The position numbers and the translations under genes were made by a program. A stretch of DNA of 64,000 nucleotides from Bacillota bacterium. GTDB lineage: Bacteria; Bacillota; Clostridia; Lachnospirales; Lachnospiraceae. Shown here piece by piece: positions 24,087 to 32,393 of this stretch. The stretch covers positions 186,001 through 250,000 of the forward strand of contig JAEXOU010000006.1 of assembly GCA_023439125.1 (NCBI GenBank), given 5' to 3'. How positions within the stretch are numbered: the stretch's first letter is position 1; each line of letters starts with the position of its first letter. Below the pieces are notes generated by a model. The model saw only the letters and a list, made by a program, of their open reading frames with translations. It was not told the DNA's origin and did no database searches.

Positions 24087-26441
24087 ATGAATAAGTCATT
24101 AAAGTTACGTGCTGTCATTGCTTGTGTTGCGGTACTTTTTTTTGCGTTAGCTTCAATACTTACGTTAAAAGCGTCAAATGCTAAGGCGGCAACTGCAAGT
24201 ATTACAGTAGAAGAAATTGATTATGAGAAAAGTACCATTACCTTAAAAGGAAATGACGGAGACAGTAAGATTTATTTTTCTGATTCGAAGGGTAAGACAT
24301 GGGAAGTAATATCGGAGACATTAGGAAATAATCACAAAATAACAATGGATATTTCATGGATTTCAACATCATCGAATTATACAATTAAGTTTAAGGGAGA
24401 TTATTCTAAGGATGTCACAACGGTAGTAATACCAAAACAGCTTACTACATTTAAGGCAACATATAACCGTGCAAAACAATCAGTTACATATGCAAATAAA
24501 GGTGATAGAACAGTTCAGTGGAGGAAGAAGGACAGTTACATATGGTATGATGTGAATGATTCAACATTTGCTAATGAGCTGGAGAAATTAAGCTCACAAG
24601 GAGCTACTGTTTATCTTCGTTTGGCACCTGTCAATGGAGGAACTACAAACGAAAAGTTAAGTATTGGGTCAAGACCGAGTAAAGAGGTTATGATCACGAT
24701 TCCAAAGAAAGCTTCTGCTCCAACCATTACAATCGATGGATCAAAGTTCCTAATTCCAGTGAAAAAGAATTCGGCATACCGTGTAGTTTTTTCAGACGGA
24801 ACTACAAGTGAATGGATTACAGTAGGTAGTGCTACAGATTTAATGTTAAGTAAAATTGCAGGTAGTACCCTATATATAAATAATTCAACAACACAAAATG
24901 AGGTAGTTTTACAGTTTCGAACAAACGCAACAAGTTCAGCTCCAGCATCTCGTATTACAACGGTTACTGTACCAGTTCAAGCAGGACCGCCAAGTGAGAC
25001 TACTTATGGAATAAGTCTTGATTATACAAGTTCTTCAAGTTTAGAATTATCTGTAAAGTCTGCAAGTTCAACACAACCTTTTGAATATACAATTGTTGAG
25101 CCAGACGATACCTTAAATTATCAAGAAGCAATTTGGACAAGTATAACATCTTCAGCTAGTATTGCGATTACAGAGTCAAAAGCCGAAGAAGGTAGCCACA
25201 TTTATGTTAGGAAAAAATCAATGGCGGCAGCTGATAAGGTAGCTTTTGCTCTAGCTTCAAAAGAACTTGATGTTACAGGTAGTTCAGGTGTTAAATATCC
25301 AGACTCAGCTTCAGCAAACAGCTTAACTACATTAGTCACAACTGCGGGACTAGTAAAGGAAGAGGATACTTCTAGTTATTTAACATTTACGATTTCAAGC
25401 CCAACAAAAACTACAGTCTCTTCTATTAAATTAAAGGATATCTATGGTAATTTAAAGGGAACACTTACCAACGTTAAGAGCACAGTTGTTCCTTCCCAAG
25501 ATAATCCAAATGAATATATTATTACAACAAAGATAACTAGTACGGAAAGCATCGATCATATTTTAGAACAGGCTTTATACGGGACTATTATATTAGCAAA
25601 TTCTGATGAAGTGGAAAGTACAACAACTTCAGGCTTATTACTATATATTTATCCAAAGACTGTAGTAAATAACCAGGATCATAAGTTTGCAACTGATAAA
25701 TTTGAGCGAGTATACAGTTCCAAAGATACAGCCAATGATGATGCTAACTTCCAGTTTAGCTTAGATTTTGGTAAGAATTATGTATATGATAAAACAGAAA
25801 TTGACAAGTTTACTCAAGAAGTGGTTACCATTAAGAGCATGACTTATGATAGTTATGAACTAAGTTCGGACAAGGGAGACTACAGTGTTGAATATGGAAC
25901 GAGATTAAATGATGATCATGAATCTGTTAGAATTGCTCTTGTCACTGTTAATGTGAATAATTTTGAAATGGATAACATAATTACAACGAGAAATTCAGCA
26001 GAATCTTTAGTTATTAATTTAAACAATGGTGAGAAGTTAGAGAATGCAGTAACAATTAATTTAATTGAAACTGCAACAATTGTAGATGCACCAATCGCTT
26101 ATTCCATAACAGAAGGAAGTCTAGAAGAAACGAAGACAGAAACAATAACGAATGCAGATAATACAACAACTACGGTTAGTAAAGAAGTAATTACATTTTC
26201 AATCCAATTGAAAATTTTCAGTCCAACCTATGAGGTAGGCGTTTCCGATGTGACTTGGGATGGTATATCCATAATGAAGTCTGCAACGATTTCAGGTGGA
26301 GTGGCAACTATTGATTTATCAAATTCAAAGATTAATAAGTTGTCAACTGATTCAACAACTACGAAGAATATCGTAATTACACTAAGCAATGGGTATGTAA
26401 TCAAGAGTGGATGCAAGTTAACCATAATTGATAAAGATTAG
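24087..26441 (+). CDS. secreted protein of unknown function (paralogue 1)
   Basis: 784 residues. A clear signal peptide (AVIACVAVLFFALASILTLK, predicted cut after SNAKA) is followed by a purely beta-rich, Thr/Ser-rich protein without cysteine, LPxTG motif, SLH repeats or catalytic motif. Residues ~35-280 align along their length with the next gene's product: both have TVEEIDYE/TIGTIDYD, MDISW(I/V)S, QWRK..Y.WY(D/N)V, GxRPSKEV and APxITV. The unique C-terminal ~450 residues contain further sandwich-like segments. It could be a surface or matrix adhesin-type protein, but this is guesswork. RBS is AAAGGAGGAAG. Forms a two-gene unit with the next gene (13 bp between stop and start). Confidence 0.75.
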   Translation: MNKSLKLRAVIACVAVLFFALASILTLKASNAKAATASITVEEIDYEKSTITLKGNDGDSKIYFSDSKGKTWEVISETLGNNHKITMDISWISTSSNYTIKFKGDYSKDVTTVVIPKQLTTFKATYNRAKQSVTYANKGDRTVQWRKKDSYIWYDVNDSTFANELEKLSSQGATVYLRLAPVNGGTTNEKLSIGSRPSKEVMITIPKKASAPTITIDGSKFLIPVKKNSAYRVVFSDGTTSEWITVGSATDLMLSKIAGSTLYINNSTTQNEVVLQFRTNATSSAPASRITTVTVPVQAGPPSETTYGISLDYTSSSSLELSVKSASSTQPFEYTIVEPDDTLNYQEAIWTSITSSASIAITESKAEEGSHIYVRKKSMAAADKVAFALASKELDVTGSSGVKYPDSASANSLTTLVTTAGLVKEEDTSSYLTFTISSPTKTTVSSIKLKDIYGNLKGTLTNVKSTVVPSQDNPNEYIITTKITSTESIDHILEQALYGTIILANSDEVESTTTSGLLLYIYPKTVVNNQDHKFATDKFERVYSSKDTANDDANFQFSLDFGKNYVYDKTEIDKFTQEVVTIKSMTYDSYELSSDKGDYSVEYGTRLNDDHESVRIALVTVNVNNFEMDNIITTRNSAESLVINLNNGEKLENAVTINLIETATIVDAPIAYSITEGSLEETKTETITNADNTTTTVSKEVITFSIQLKIFSPTYEVGVSDVTWDGISIMKSATISGGVATIDLSNSKINKLSTDSTTTKNIVITLSNGYVIKSGCKLTIIDKD

Positions 26442-26454
26442 GGAGGTGCCAAAG

Positions 26455-27666
26455 ATGAAAAAGTGTATATTAAAATCCATCCTTGCGGTACTTTTGTTTT
26501 TAACAGCAATGATTGTTGCACCAACTGAGAAAGCTTTGGCAGAAACAACAGCTTCAGCAATTACGATTGGAACAATCGATTATGATGATTTGACTATGAT
26601 TATCTATACAAACAATAACTCTATTGTTTATCTTTCGACAGATAAGAAGACCTGGGATGAAGTGGAAGGAGAGAAAGTCCTTGATAATACAGCTTATCAG
26701 ATGGATATCTCGTGGGTATCTAATTCAGCAGATAAGACATTATACTTTAAGGGTGATGTGGATACTACAGTTATTCCTGTTACCTTACCAGCGAAAGATA
26801 ATTCAATCAAAGTAACCTATAGTAATTCAGATTGTGATTTTACATTCACAAATTGTGATACTGCAGAGAGCTTTCAATGGAGAAAAACTACCGATTATCA
26901 TTGGTATAACGTATCCATGGATACGAATAGTGCCGAATATCAAGACTTCATGAAAACAGTAGAAGGTATGCTTGTTAAGGGTGCAAAGATTGTGATACGT
27001 ATTCCTCAGACACCAGGGAAAGATGCAGTAAATACGGGAGAAAGACCTAGTAAAGAAGTAACCGTAGCATTAACAAAACGTGCAAATGCACCTTCTATTA
27101 CGGTAAATGCATCTAAATTGACCTTAAATACAACAACAAAAATGGAGTATTACAACGAAGAAGCTAAGGTATGGATCGATTGTGATAAGTCAATGTCAGT
27201 GGAAGACATTGCTCCTAGTACTTTATTTAAAAATGGAGCAAAGTCAGTAACTTTACAAATACGTACTGCGGCCACTTCTAGTAAGACTTACTCCAAAACA
27301 GCATATATAACGATTAATGGACAAGCTGATGCACCATCGATTTTAGGAGTATCAAGTGAAGTTTCACATTATTATGAGAACAATAAGCTTTGCCTTGTAT
27401 TTAATAAGGCTTCGAAAACAGATATTTATAGTTATTGCGTTGTTAAGCCAGATGCAGACGATTTTGATGTGACAAAAGCCAACTGGAAACTGGTAAAAGA
27501 TACGAAAGTGAAAAAACTTTCACAGTCTGTGGCACCAGAAGGTAGCATTATATATATCCGTAAGCAAGGAATAAATGAGAATGTAAATAAAGGAATTAGT
27601 TTGGTATTATCTTCGAAAGAAGCTCAATTAATAATCGACTATCCAAGTACAGAATCATCAAAATAA
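26455..27666 (+). CDS. secreted protein of unknown function (paralogue 2)
   Basis: The ATG at 26455 is preferred because GGGAGGTG precedes it; the frame extends upstream to 26428, overlapping the previous gene. It encodes 403 residues with a signal peptide (LKSILAVLLFLTAMIVAPTEKALA). The mature part is similar over ~350 residues to the N-terminal half of the upstream protein, including QWRKTTDYHWYNV, GERPSKEVTVALTKRANAPS and IYIRKQ near the end, so the pair arose by duplication. No known domain is recognised. A hairpin terminator follows 8 bp after the stop. Confidence 0.75.
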   Translation: MKKCILKSILAVLLFLTAMIVAPTEKALAETTASAITIGTIDYDDLTMIIYTNNNSIVYLSTDKKTWDEVEGEKVLDNTAYQMDISWVSNSADKTLYFKGDVDTTVIPVTLPAKDNSIKVTYSNSDCDFTFTNCDTAESFQWRKTTDYHWYNVSMDTNSAEYQDFMKTVEGMLVKGAKIVIRIPQTPGKDAVNTGERPSKEVTVALTKRANAPSITVNASKLTLNTTTKMEYYNEEAKVWIDCDKSMSVEDIAPSTLFKNGAKSVTLQIRTAATSSKTYSKTAYITINGQADAPSILGVSSEVSHYYENNKLCLVFNKASKTDIYSYCVVKPDADDFDVTKANWKLVKDTKVKKLSQSVAPEGSIIYIRKQGINENVNKGISLVLSSKEAQLIIDYPSTESSK

Positions 27667-27673
27667 ACCAAAG

Positions 27674-27737
27674 AAAACAAGGGCTGTTGTGAATATGACT
27701 TATATATTAAATCATATTCGTAGCAACCCTTGCTTTT
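27674..27737 (+). terminator. terminator after the secreted-protein pair
   Basis: CAAGGGCTGTTG...GAATATGA pairs with TCATATTC...GCAACCCTTG and runs into CTTTTTG. The outer stem word GGGCTGTTG resembles the arm of repeat B1. Confidence 0.75.
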
Positions 27738-27739
27738 TG

Positions 27740-27883
27740 TTATGTAATGGGAAAGTTCTTCGAACTTCCCTATTACATAATAAAAGCGTCCAAAAGGAAG
27801 GACGCTATGATGCACAGAAGCGCGTTAGGAAGATGTCGCTTACGCGACCGTGCTTGGCGCGAGTGTTTTGCAAGCAAAACACT
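27740..27883 (+). repeat. family A intergenic foldback repeat, copy 2
   Basis: Same series of hairpins as at 3146-3287: outer palindrome around GGAAAGTTC/GAACTTCCC, AGCGTCC/GGACGCT, AAGCGCG..., GTCGC-ttac-GCGAC and AGTGTTTTGC-aagc-AAAACACT. The outermost stem words differ from copy 1 (TTATGTAAT / ATTACATAA here, ATATCATAG / CTATGATAT there), but each copy is self-complementary. It ends 6 bp before the convergent GDPD stop codon. Confidence 0.82.
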
Positions 27884-27889
27884 GAAAAA

Positions 27890-28717
27890 CTAGTATTTCG
27901 TTGGTGGTCGATAAAACTCAAAAATGACGATGTCATTACGTGATTCGATTTCATGAATATCATCATCATCACGGACAGTCCATACAGCTCTCATTGCACC
28001 CATTCGATCAACAAGCTTTACAAGTAACGAACGCTTTTCTTTATGATAGGATATAAAATGTGGACGAGTAACGAAATTAGTTAACAGGCGACTTAAGGCA
28101 AAAGCCTGTAGACGTGATAACTTACCTTTGAACTCCTGTGGACCAGCACTTAACTGACCTCGTAAAAGATGTGGTGCATTTCGTTTAAACCAAGCAAGTA
28201 TAAGTGGCTGAAAACTCTCAATACAATAATCTCCATGATATTCCTGCAGCATTGCATATGATTTTTCACATAATATGTCGTTTTTATGTCCATTTTTTAA
28301 CTCTACAACGAGCGGTACCTGGCCATGAACAAGCTTTAGAAAATCAGAAAAAAGCGGTATTTTCTGTTCGGTATTACATAGTGAGAAAGCTTGGAGTTCT
28401 TCATACGTATAATCATCAACTCGTCCATCAACATTGCAGACACGGTTTAGGGTATCGTCATGAAAGACAACAATTTGCTCATCCTTTGTAAGCTGAATAT
28501 CAAATTCGATACCATACCCAGCATCAATTGCAGATTGAAATGCGAGCATAGAATTTTCAGGGATCTTTTTATCTTTTGTGTGTAATCCACGGTGCGCAAT
28601 GTTACAATTTAAAAATGGTGCACGCATTTTACTCGTACTTTTACCAGGAGCAATAAGAACAGCAATAAAGCATAGTATAAATATAATATTTACAATTAAA
28701 ATAATAGTTGATATCAT
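27890..28717 (-). CDS. glycerophosphodiester phosphodiesterase family protein
   Basis: 275 residues with one N-terminal membrane segment (residues 2-24), then a GDPD TIM barrel. Active-site residues are recognisable: AHRGLH (first His), IPENSMLAF, GIEFDIQLT (metal ligands Glu and Asp) and VVFHDDTLNR (second His). The family hydrolyses glycerophosphodiesters to glycerol 3-phosphate and an alcohol. The anchor suggests action at the membrane on phospholipid or teichoic-acid derived substrates. RBS is AAGAAGGT. Monocistronic, divergent from the phosphodiesterase gene. Confidence 0.9.
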   Translation of the reverse strand: MISTIILIVNIIFILCFIAVLIAPGKSTSKMRAPFLNCNIAHRGLHTKDKKIPENSMLAFQSAIDAGYGIEFDIQLTKDEQIVVFHDDTLNRVCNVDGRVDDYTYEELQAFSLCNTEQKIPLFSDFLKLVHGQVPLVVELKNGHKNDILCEKSYAMLQEYHGDYCIESFQPLILAWFKRNAPHLLRGQLSAGPQEFKGKLSRLQAFALSRLLTNFVTRPHFISYHKEKRSLLVKLVDRMGAMRAVWTVRDDDDIHEIESRNDIVIFEFYRPPTKY

Positions 28718-28830
28718 AACAATAACCTTCTTTGCTAATGAATTAAGACTACAGTGAGTTCTTATTTTGAGAAATAAACAATTAGTCTAAGTTTAGCACA
28801 TGAGGTGTGACAGGTCAATGGAGGTAAGGG

Positions 28831-29349
28831 ATGAAGTTAATGATTGCATCGGACATTCATGGGTCCGCATATTATTGTAAGAAGCTATTAGAAGAATATA
28901 GAGCAAAAAAAGCAGATAAACTGCTATTATTAGGGGATTTGTTGTATCATGGTCCACGAAATGATTTACCAAAAGATTATAATCCAAAACAAGTAATCAC
29001 GATGTTAAACAGTATGAAGGATGAGATTTTATGTGTACGTGGAAACTGTGAAGCAGAAGTAGACCAAATGGTACTAGAATTTCCTTGTATGGCAGATTAC
29101 ATCCTGTTGTATATTGATGGAAAGACAATCTTTGCCACACATGGACACCTCTTTAATCAAGAAAATCTACCACCATTAAAAAAGGGAGATATTCTGCTAC
29201 ATGGACATACTCATGTAACTGCGAATCGTAGCATTGGTGAGATTCAGTATGTGAATCCAGGTTCTGTATCTATACCAAAAGAGGGAACTGTACATGGGTA
29301 TATGATATTAGAAGATGGTGAATTTACTCAGTATAGTTTATCGGAGTAG
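28831..29349 (+). CDS. yfcE: YfcE-type metallophosphoesterase
   Basis: 172 residues. The calcineurin-like motifs are in order: SDIHGS, LLLGDLLYHGP, RGNCEAE, ATHGHLF and HGHTHV. These match the YfcE/MJ0936 phosphodiesterase group, which binds two metals (usually Mn2+) and cleaves phosphodiesters in vitro; the natural substrate is unknown. RBS GGAGGTAAGGG. Single gene, followed by relics of two repeat families. Confidence 0.92.
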   Translation: MKLMIASDIHGSAYYCKKLLEEYRAKKADKLLLLGDLLYHGPRNDLPKDYNPKQVITMLNSMKDEILCVRGNCEAEVDQMVLEFPCMADYILLYIDGKTIFATHGHLFNQENLPPLKKGDILLHGHTHVTANRSIGEIQYVNPGSVSIPKEGTVHGYMILEDGEFTQYSLSE

Positions 29350-29420
29350 AAGGTAGTATTTCCTTGGGGCTTGTGAACGTAGCGCGCCGAAGAAAATATA
29401 CCATCGTCCTTCATTCTTTA
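29350..29420 (+). repeat. family B repeat, relic (copy 3)
   Basis: GGGGCTTGTGAACGTAGCGCGCCGA (29366-29390) matches the family B core. The right flank (GAAAATATACCATCGTCC) resembles the arm of copy 1 (GAAAATATACATGTGTCC). The left arm is partly deleted. Confidence 0.65.
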
Positions 29421-29448
29421 TTCATACTGCCCTTAGTGCGACAGCCCC

Positions 29449-29520
29449 ATGCACACAAGCGCGAGAGGAAGATGTCGCATTCGCGACCGCGCTTGGTGCA
29501 AGTGTTCTGCAAGCAAAACA
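29449..29520 (+). repeat. family A repeat, 3' half (copy 3)
   Basis: Contains the AAGCGCG...CGCGCTT hairpin with the inner GTCGC/GCGAC stem and the TTCTGCAAGCAAAAC end, as in copies 1 and 2. The outer palindrome and the AGCGTCC hairpin are missing. It sits 9 bp from the stop of the convergent EIIC_2 gene. Confidence 0.75.
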
Positions 29521-29529
29521 ACAAACCTC

Positions 29530-30591
29530 TTAGTTAGCAAGCTTCATATCTCCAGCCTTGATCAATCCCTTCTTTCTCATGAATTCGGATACTGCTAGAG
29601 AAAGGATTGCAGGTAAAACAAAGTGTATACCGATAATAAGTAAGATTGTAGGAACAGTACCGAAGGTTGGTACCATGCTGTCGTATGCATTAATCTGGCC
29701 AACGAGACCTGAAGTTCCCATACCAGATCCAACTGGGTTATTGGTCATACCGATTACTGCTGAGATTGGTCCAACAATGGCGCTCGATATAATTGCAGGC
29801 AGCCAAATGCTAGGCTTCTTCATGATATTCGGAACTTGTAGCATACTCGTTCCAAGTCCTTGTGCAACTAAACCACCTACTTTATTCTCACGGTAACTTG
29901 CAACAGCAAAACCAACCATATTGGCACAACATCCTGCACAAGCTGCACCAGCAGCAATCGAGGTTAAGCCTAAGGAGATACCGATGGCAGCAGAGCTAAT
30001 TGGTAATGTTAGCACCATACCCATGATAACAGCAACGATAATACCCATAAGAATAGGACGGCGATCAACACCCCAATTGATTAATTCACCAATGGCAGTC
30101 ATACCTTTTGAGATTCCTGGTCCTACGAAAAGACCAACAGCTGAACCTGAAAGAATCGAAACAACTGGAGTTACAATAATATCAACTTTTGTTTTCCCAG
30201 CTACGAGGTGGCCAATTGTGATAGCGATATATGCAGCTACAAATGCACCGAGTGGTTCTCCAGGGATTGGTAGTGACATAATATTGCCTTCTAAAATATT
30301 TCCTTTTAAGATTGGAGTAGCAAAAGCACCGACCATACCGGCTACAGAAGCTGAAATAACGACAAGTGGACTTTCCTTAAACTTGTACGCCACACCACAT
30401 CCAATTCCTGCACCTGTTAGAAGAGAAGCAATTTTACCAATAAATTTTAAATATGTAGCAATGTCACCAGTAATAAAACTAGCAATCTGACATAGTATGG
30501 TACCAACAATTAAGGTGGCAAATAAGCCGAGTGCCATACCATTAAGACCTTCAATAAAGATTCGATTCAAAATCTTCGTTAATTTTTTCAT
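29530..30591 (-). CDS. EIIC_2-family (PTS-like) membrane transporter, candidate NiaR target
   Basis: 353 residues, about ten hydrophobic segments, glycine-rich (for example GAGIGCGVAYKF and AAGAACAGCCANMVGFAVAS). It fits the PTS_EIIC_2 family, which lacks the sugar-specific EIIA/EIIB partners; none is encoded nearby. A palindromic operator overlaps its promoter start, and the next gene upstream on the same strand is niaR. This suggests that the protein is under NiaR control and may move a pyridine such as nicotinate, but the substrate is inference. RBS is GGAGGAGTT just before the ATG. Confidence 0.8.
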   Translation of the reverse strand: MKKLTKILNRIFIEGLNGMALGLFATLIVGTILCQIASFITGDIATYLKFIGKIASLLTGAGIGCGVAYKFKESPLVVISASVAGMVGAFATPILKGNILEGNIMSLPIPGEPLGAFVAAYIAITIGHLVAGKTKVDIIVTPVVSILSGSAVGLFVGPGISKGMTAIGELINWGVDRRPILMGIIVAVIMGMVLTLPISSAAIGISLGLTSIAAGAACAGCCANMVGFAVASYRENKVGGLVAQGLGTSMLQVPNIMKKPSIWLPAIISSAIVGPISAVIGMTNNPVGSGMGTSGLVGQINAYDSMVPTFGTVPTILLIIGIHFVLPAILSLAVSEFMRKKGLIKAGDMKLAN

Positions 30592-30634
30592 AACTCCTCC
30601 GATCTAAATAAACATGTCATAAAGCTGTAAAAAA

Positions 30635-30675
30635 GACAAGACATTGCGTATTGTTGTATATACAGCTGTCTTGTC
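30635..30675 (-). promoter_or_regulatory. palindromic operator upstream of the EIIC_2 gene
   Basis: Perfect 9-bp arms GACAAGACA (30635-30643) and TGTCTTGTC (30667-30675) are separated by 23 bases. The site is placed 5 bases downstream of the -10 element, where a bound repressor would block transcription. The repressor is likely NiaR, encoded next door; I cannot verify the match to its known motif. Confidence 0.6.
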
Positions 30676-30679
30676 AGTA

Positions 30680-30708
30680 AATGTATCATATGAAATTTAA
30701 TATGTCAA
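30680..30708 (-). promoter_or_regulatory. promoter of the EIIC_2 gene
   Basis: On the minus strand TTGACA (30703-30708), a 17-base spacer and TACATT (30680-30685). Confidence 0.65.
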
Positions 30709-30715
30709 CATTAAT

Positions 30716-31225
30716 TTAGAATACATAGCCTTTCTTTTTTAAGGCTTCTTCGATACGCTTTAAAGTCTCTTCACTATCGGCTTCTATGGTGTGATAATGG
30801 TAGCTACCTGTTAGTTCCTTTAGTGGTACCGTCTTTTTTTGATTGACTTTATCAACAAAGTCAATTACATCCTGATGGTTATAAATGAGTAAATCGGCCT
30901 GAATTGTTCCATAGATTTCATGACTAACGATTACATCAAGCACCTTCCCACCCAGATTAACAATCGTAGAGAGTTCATCGTATATTTCATTTGTTGTATG
31001 TTTTACATAAAAACAACGATTCACTTTTTTGGGCTCTTGATGGTAAAGAAGGTAGCCTTTTGTGGTTGAGAGGATGTTTTTATTTGTAGCTCGTAACAAG
31101 GCAATGTCTTGTACAATAACTTGTCTGCTTACTCCTAATTGTTTTGCTAGTTCCGTACCAGAAATAGGGGCAGAATGATGTGTAAGTAAGTCAATTAATT
31201 TTTCTCTTCGTTCGGTTCCCTCCAT
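30716..31225 (-). CDS. niaR: NiaR (YrxA)-type nicotinate-responsive repressor
   Basis: The start at 31225 is chosen because CTGGAGGATTTT lies directly upstream; an in-frame ATG 27 bases earlier has no such site. The 169-residue product has an N-terminal HTH_11 winged helix (ISGTELAKQLGVSRQVIVQDI) and a C-terminal 3H domain named for three conserved histidines, seen here in VSHEIYG and GSYHYHT. NiaR represses NAD biosynthesis and niacin-uptake genes when nicotinic acid is abundant. It follows mtnN by 13 bp and probably shares its transcript. The EIIC_2 gene downstream has its own promoter and operator. Confidence 0.9.
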   Translation of the reverse strand: MEGTERREKLIDLLTHHSAPISGTELAKQLGVSRQVIVQDIALLRATNKNILSTTKGYLLYHQEPKKVNRCFYVKHTTNEIYDELSTIVNLGGKVLDVIVSHEIYGTIQADLLIYNHQDVIDFVDKVNQKKTVPLKELTGSYHYHTIEADSEETLKRIEEALKKKGYVF

Positions 31226-31238
31226 AAAATCCTCCAGT

Positions 31239-31931
31239 TTATATTGCTTCAATAAGAGCAGTCATTAATTTAACGGTATGCTCAATTGCCTTTGCTTCGA
31301 AGGTTGGGTAATCCATATTAGCACTATTATCGGCTTTATCAGAGATTGCACGTACAATTAAAAATGGAATTCCATTTAAATAAGCGGCTTGAGCAATTGC
31401 TGCTCCTTCCATCTCTGTACATAAAGGATTAAAATTTGATATGAGACGTTCTTTTACTGTTTTATCAGCGATAAACTGATCCCCGCTGACAACACGTCCT
31501 GTAAATACGCATATATCAGGGTTTACTTTTTCACATAATTTTTTGGCTAATGCAATTAAGTTCTCATCCGCAGTAAAGGTTGAGGTTTCCATACGTGGAA
31601 TCACTCCCAATTCATAACCAAAAGCGACAGCATCAACATCGTGCTGCAATGCATCGGTTGATAAAACGATATCACCGATATTGATTTCATTATCCAAAGA
31701 GCCTGCAATTCCTGTATTAATGATATAATCTACATGATAATCATCTGCCAAAATCTGTGCGCATAAGGCAGCATTTACTTTACCGATACCAGAGCGTACA
31801 ACAACTACATTTTTTCCACTTAAGGTTCCTTTGTTAAATTCCATGCAAGCCTTTTTGGAAACAATAATATCTTGCATCTGTTGCTTTAACTTTGTAACCT
31901 CTTCTTCCATAGCACCGATAATACCAATCAT
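31239..31931 (-). CDS. mtnN: 5'-methylthioadenosine/S-adenosylhomocysteine nucleosidase
   Basis: The start at 31931 is set by AAAAAGGAGAATT and by the family's usual MIGIIGAMEEE N-terminus, giving 230 residues. Motifs are NTGIAGSLD, SGDQFIADK, CTEMEGAAIAQ (purine/ribose-binding Glu) and VRAISDKAD with the catalytic Asp. It splits MTA and SAH to adenine plus the thioribose sugar, in methionine salvage and AI-2 formation. A good promoter lies at 31968-31996, and niaR follows in the same operon. Confidence 0.95.
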   Translation of the reverse strand: MIGIIGAMEEEVTKLKQQMQDIIVSKKACMEFNKGTLSGKNVVVVRSGIGKVNAALCAQILADDYHVDYIINTGIAGSLDNEINIGDIVLSTDALQHDVDAVAFGYELGVIPRMETSTFTADENLIALAKKLCEKVNPDICVFTGRVVSGDQFIADKTVKERLISNFNPLCTEMEGAAIAQAAYLNGIPFLIVRAISDKADNSANMDYPTFEAKAIEHTVKLMTALIEAI

Positions 31932-31967
31932 ATATAAATTCTCCTTTTTCCGTGTTCTATTGCATTT

Positions 31968-31996
31968 ATTATAACCAAACAAGTATTTTTCCACAA
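31968..31996 (-). promoter_or_regulatory. promoter of mtnN-niaR
   Basis: On the minus strand TTGTGG (31991-31996), a 17-base spacer and a perfect TATAAT (31968-31973), 37 bases from the start codon. Confidence 0.7.
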
Positions 31997-32135
31997 CCCT
32001 GACTTTTCAATACATAAACAAAAGAATTAATTGCAAAATCATTTAATATAGTATAAAATAGGGAAGACCAAATTTGGGAAGTATATACATAGACGGGATG
32101 AATGTAATACAAGAGTAAGAAATTAGGAGGTAATT

Positions 32136-32384
32136 ATGAAGTTCAAGACAAGTGGTGTATGTTCACGAGAAATTAATTTTGAACTTGAAACTATAAATGG
32201 GGAAGAGGTTGTTAAGTCCGTTGAATTCATTGGTGGATGTAACGGAAATTTACAAGGTATTGGAAAACTTGTTGAGGGAATGAAGATTGATGACGTAATT
32301 GCTAGACTTGATGGCATACGTTGTGGAATGAAGTCTACATCATGTCCCGATCAATTAGCTAAAGCTTTAAAACAGGCGAAATAG
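32136..32384 (+). CDS. TSCPD domain protein (TIGR03905 type)
   Basis: 82 residues. The four cysteines in VCSREI, GGCNGN, IRCG and the signature STSCPDQL define the TSCPD family, also found at the end of some ribonucleotide reductases. The free-standing form has no assigned role; cysteine spacing suggests metal binding. RBS is AGGAGGTAATT. It lies 9 bp upstream of murG and may be transcribed with it. Confidence 0.88.
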   Translation: MKFKTSGVCSREINFELETINGEEVVKSVEFIGGCNGNLQGIGKLVEGMKIDDVIARLDGIRCGMKSTSCPDQLAKALKQAK

Positions 32385-32393
32385 GAGGCAGAT

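Noticed and set aside
29558..30490. Plus-strand frames of 112 and 189 codons across the EIIC_2 gene
   Set aside because: They are complementary to codons of a hydrophobic, Gly/Ala-rich membrane protein; no start signals and no similarity.
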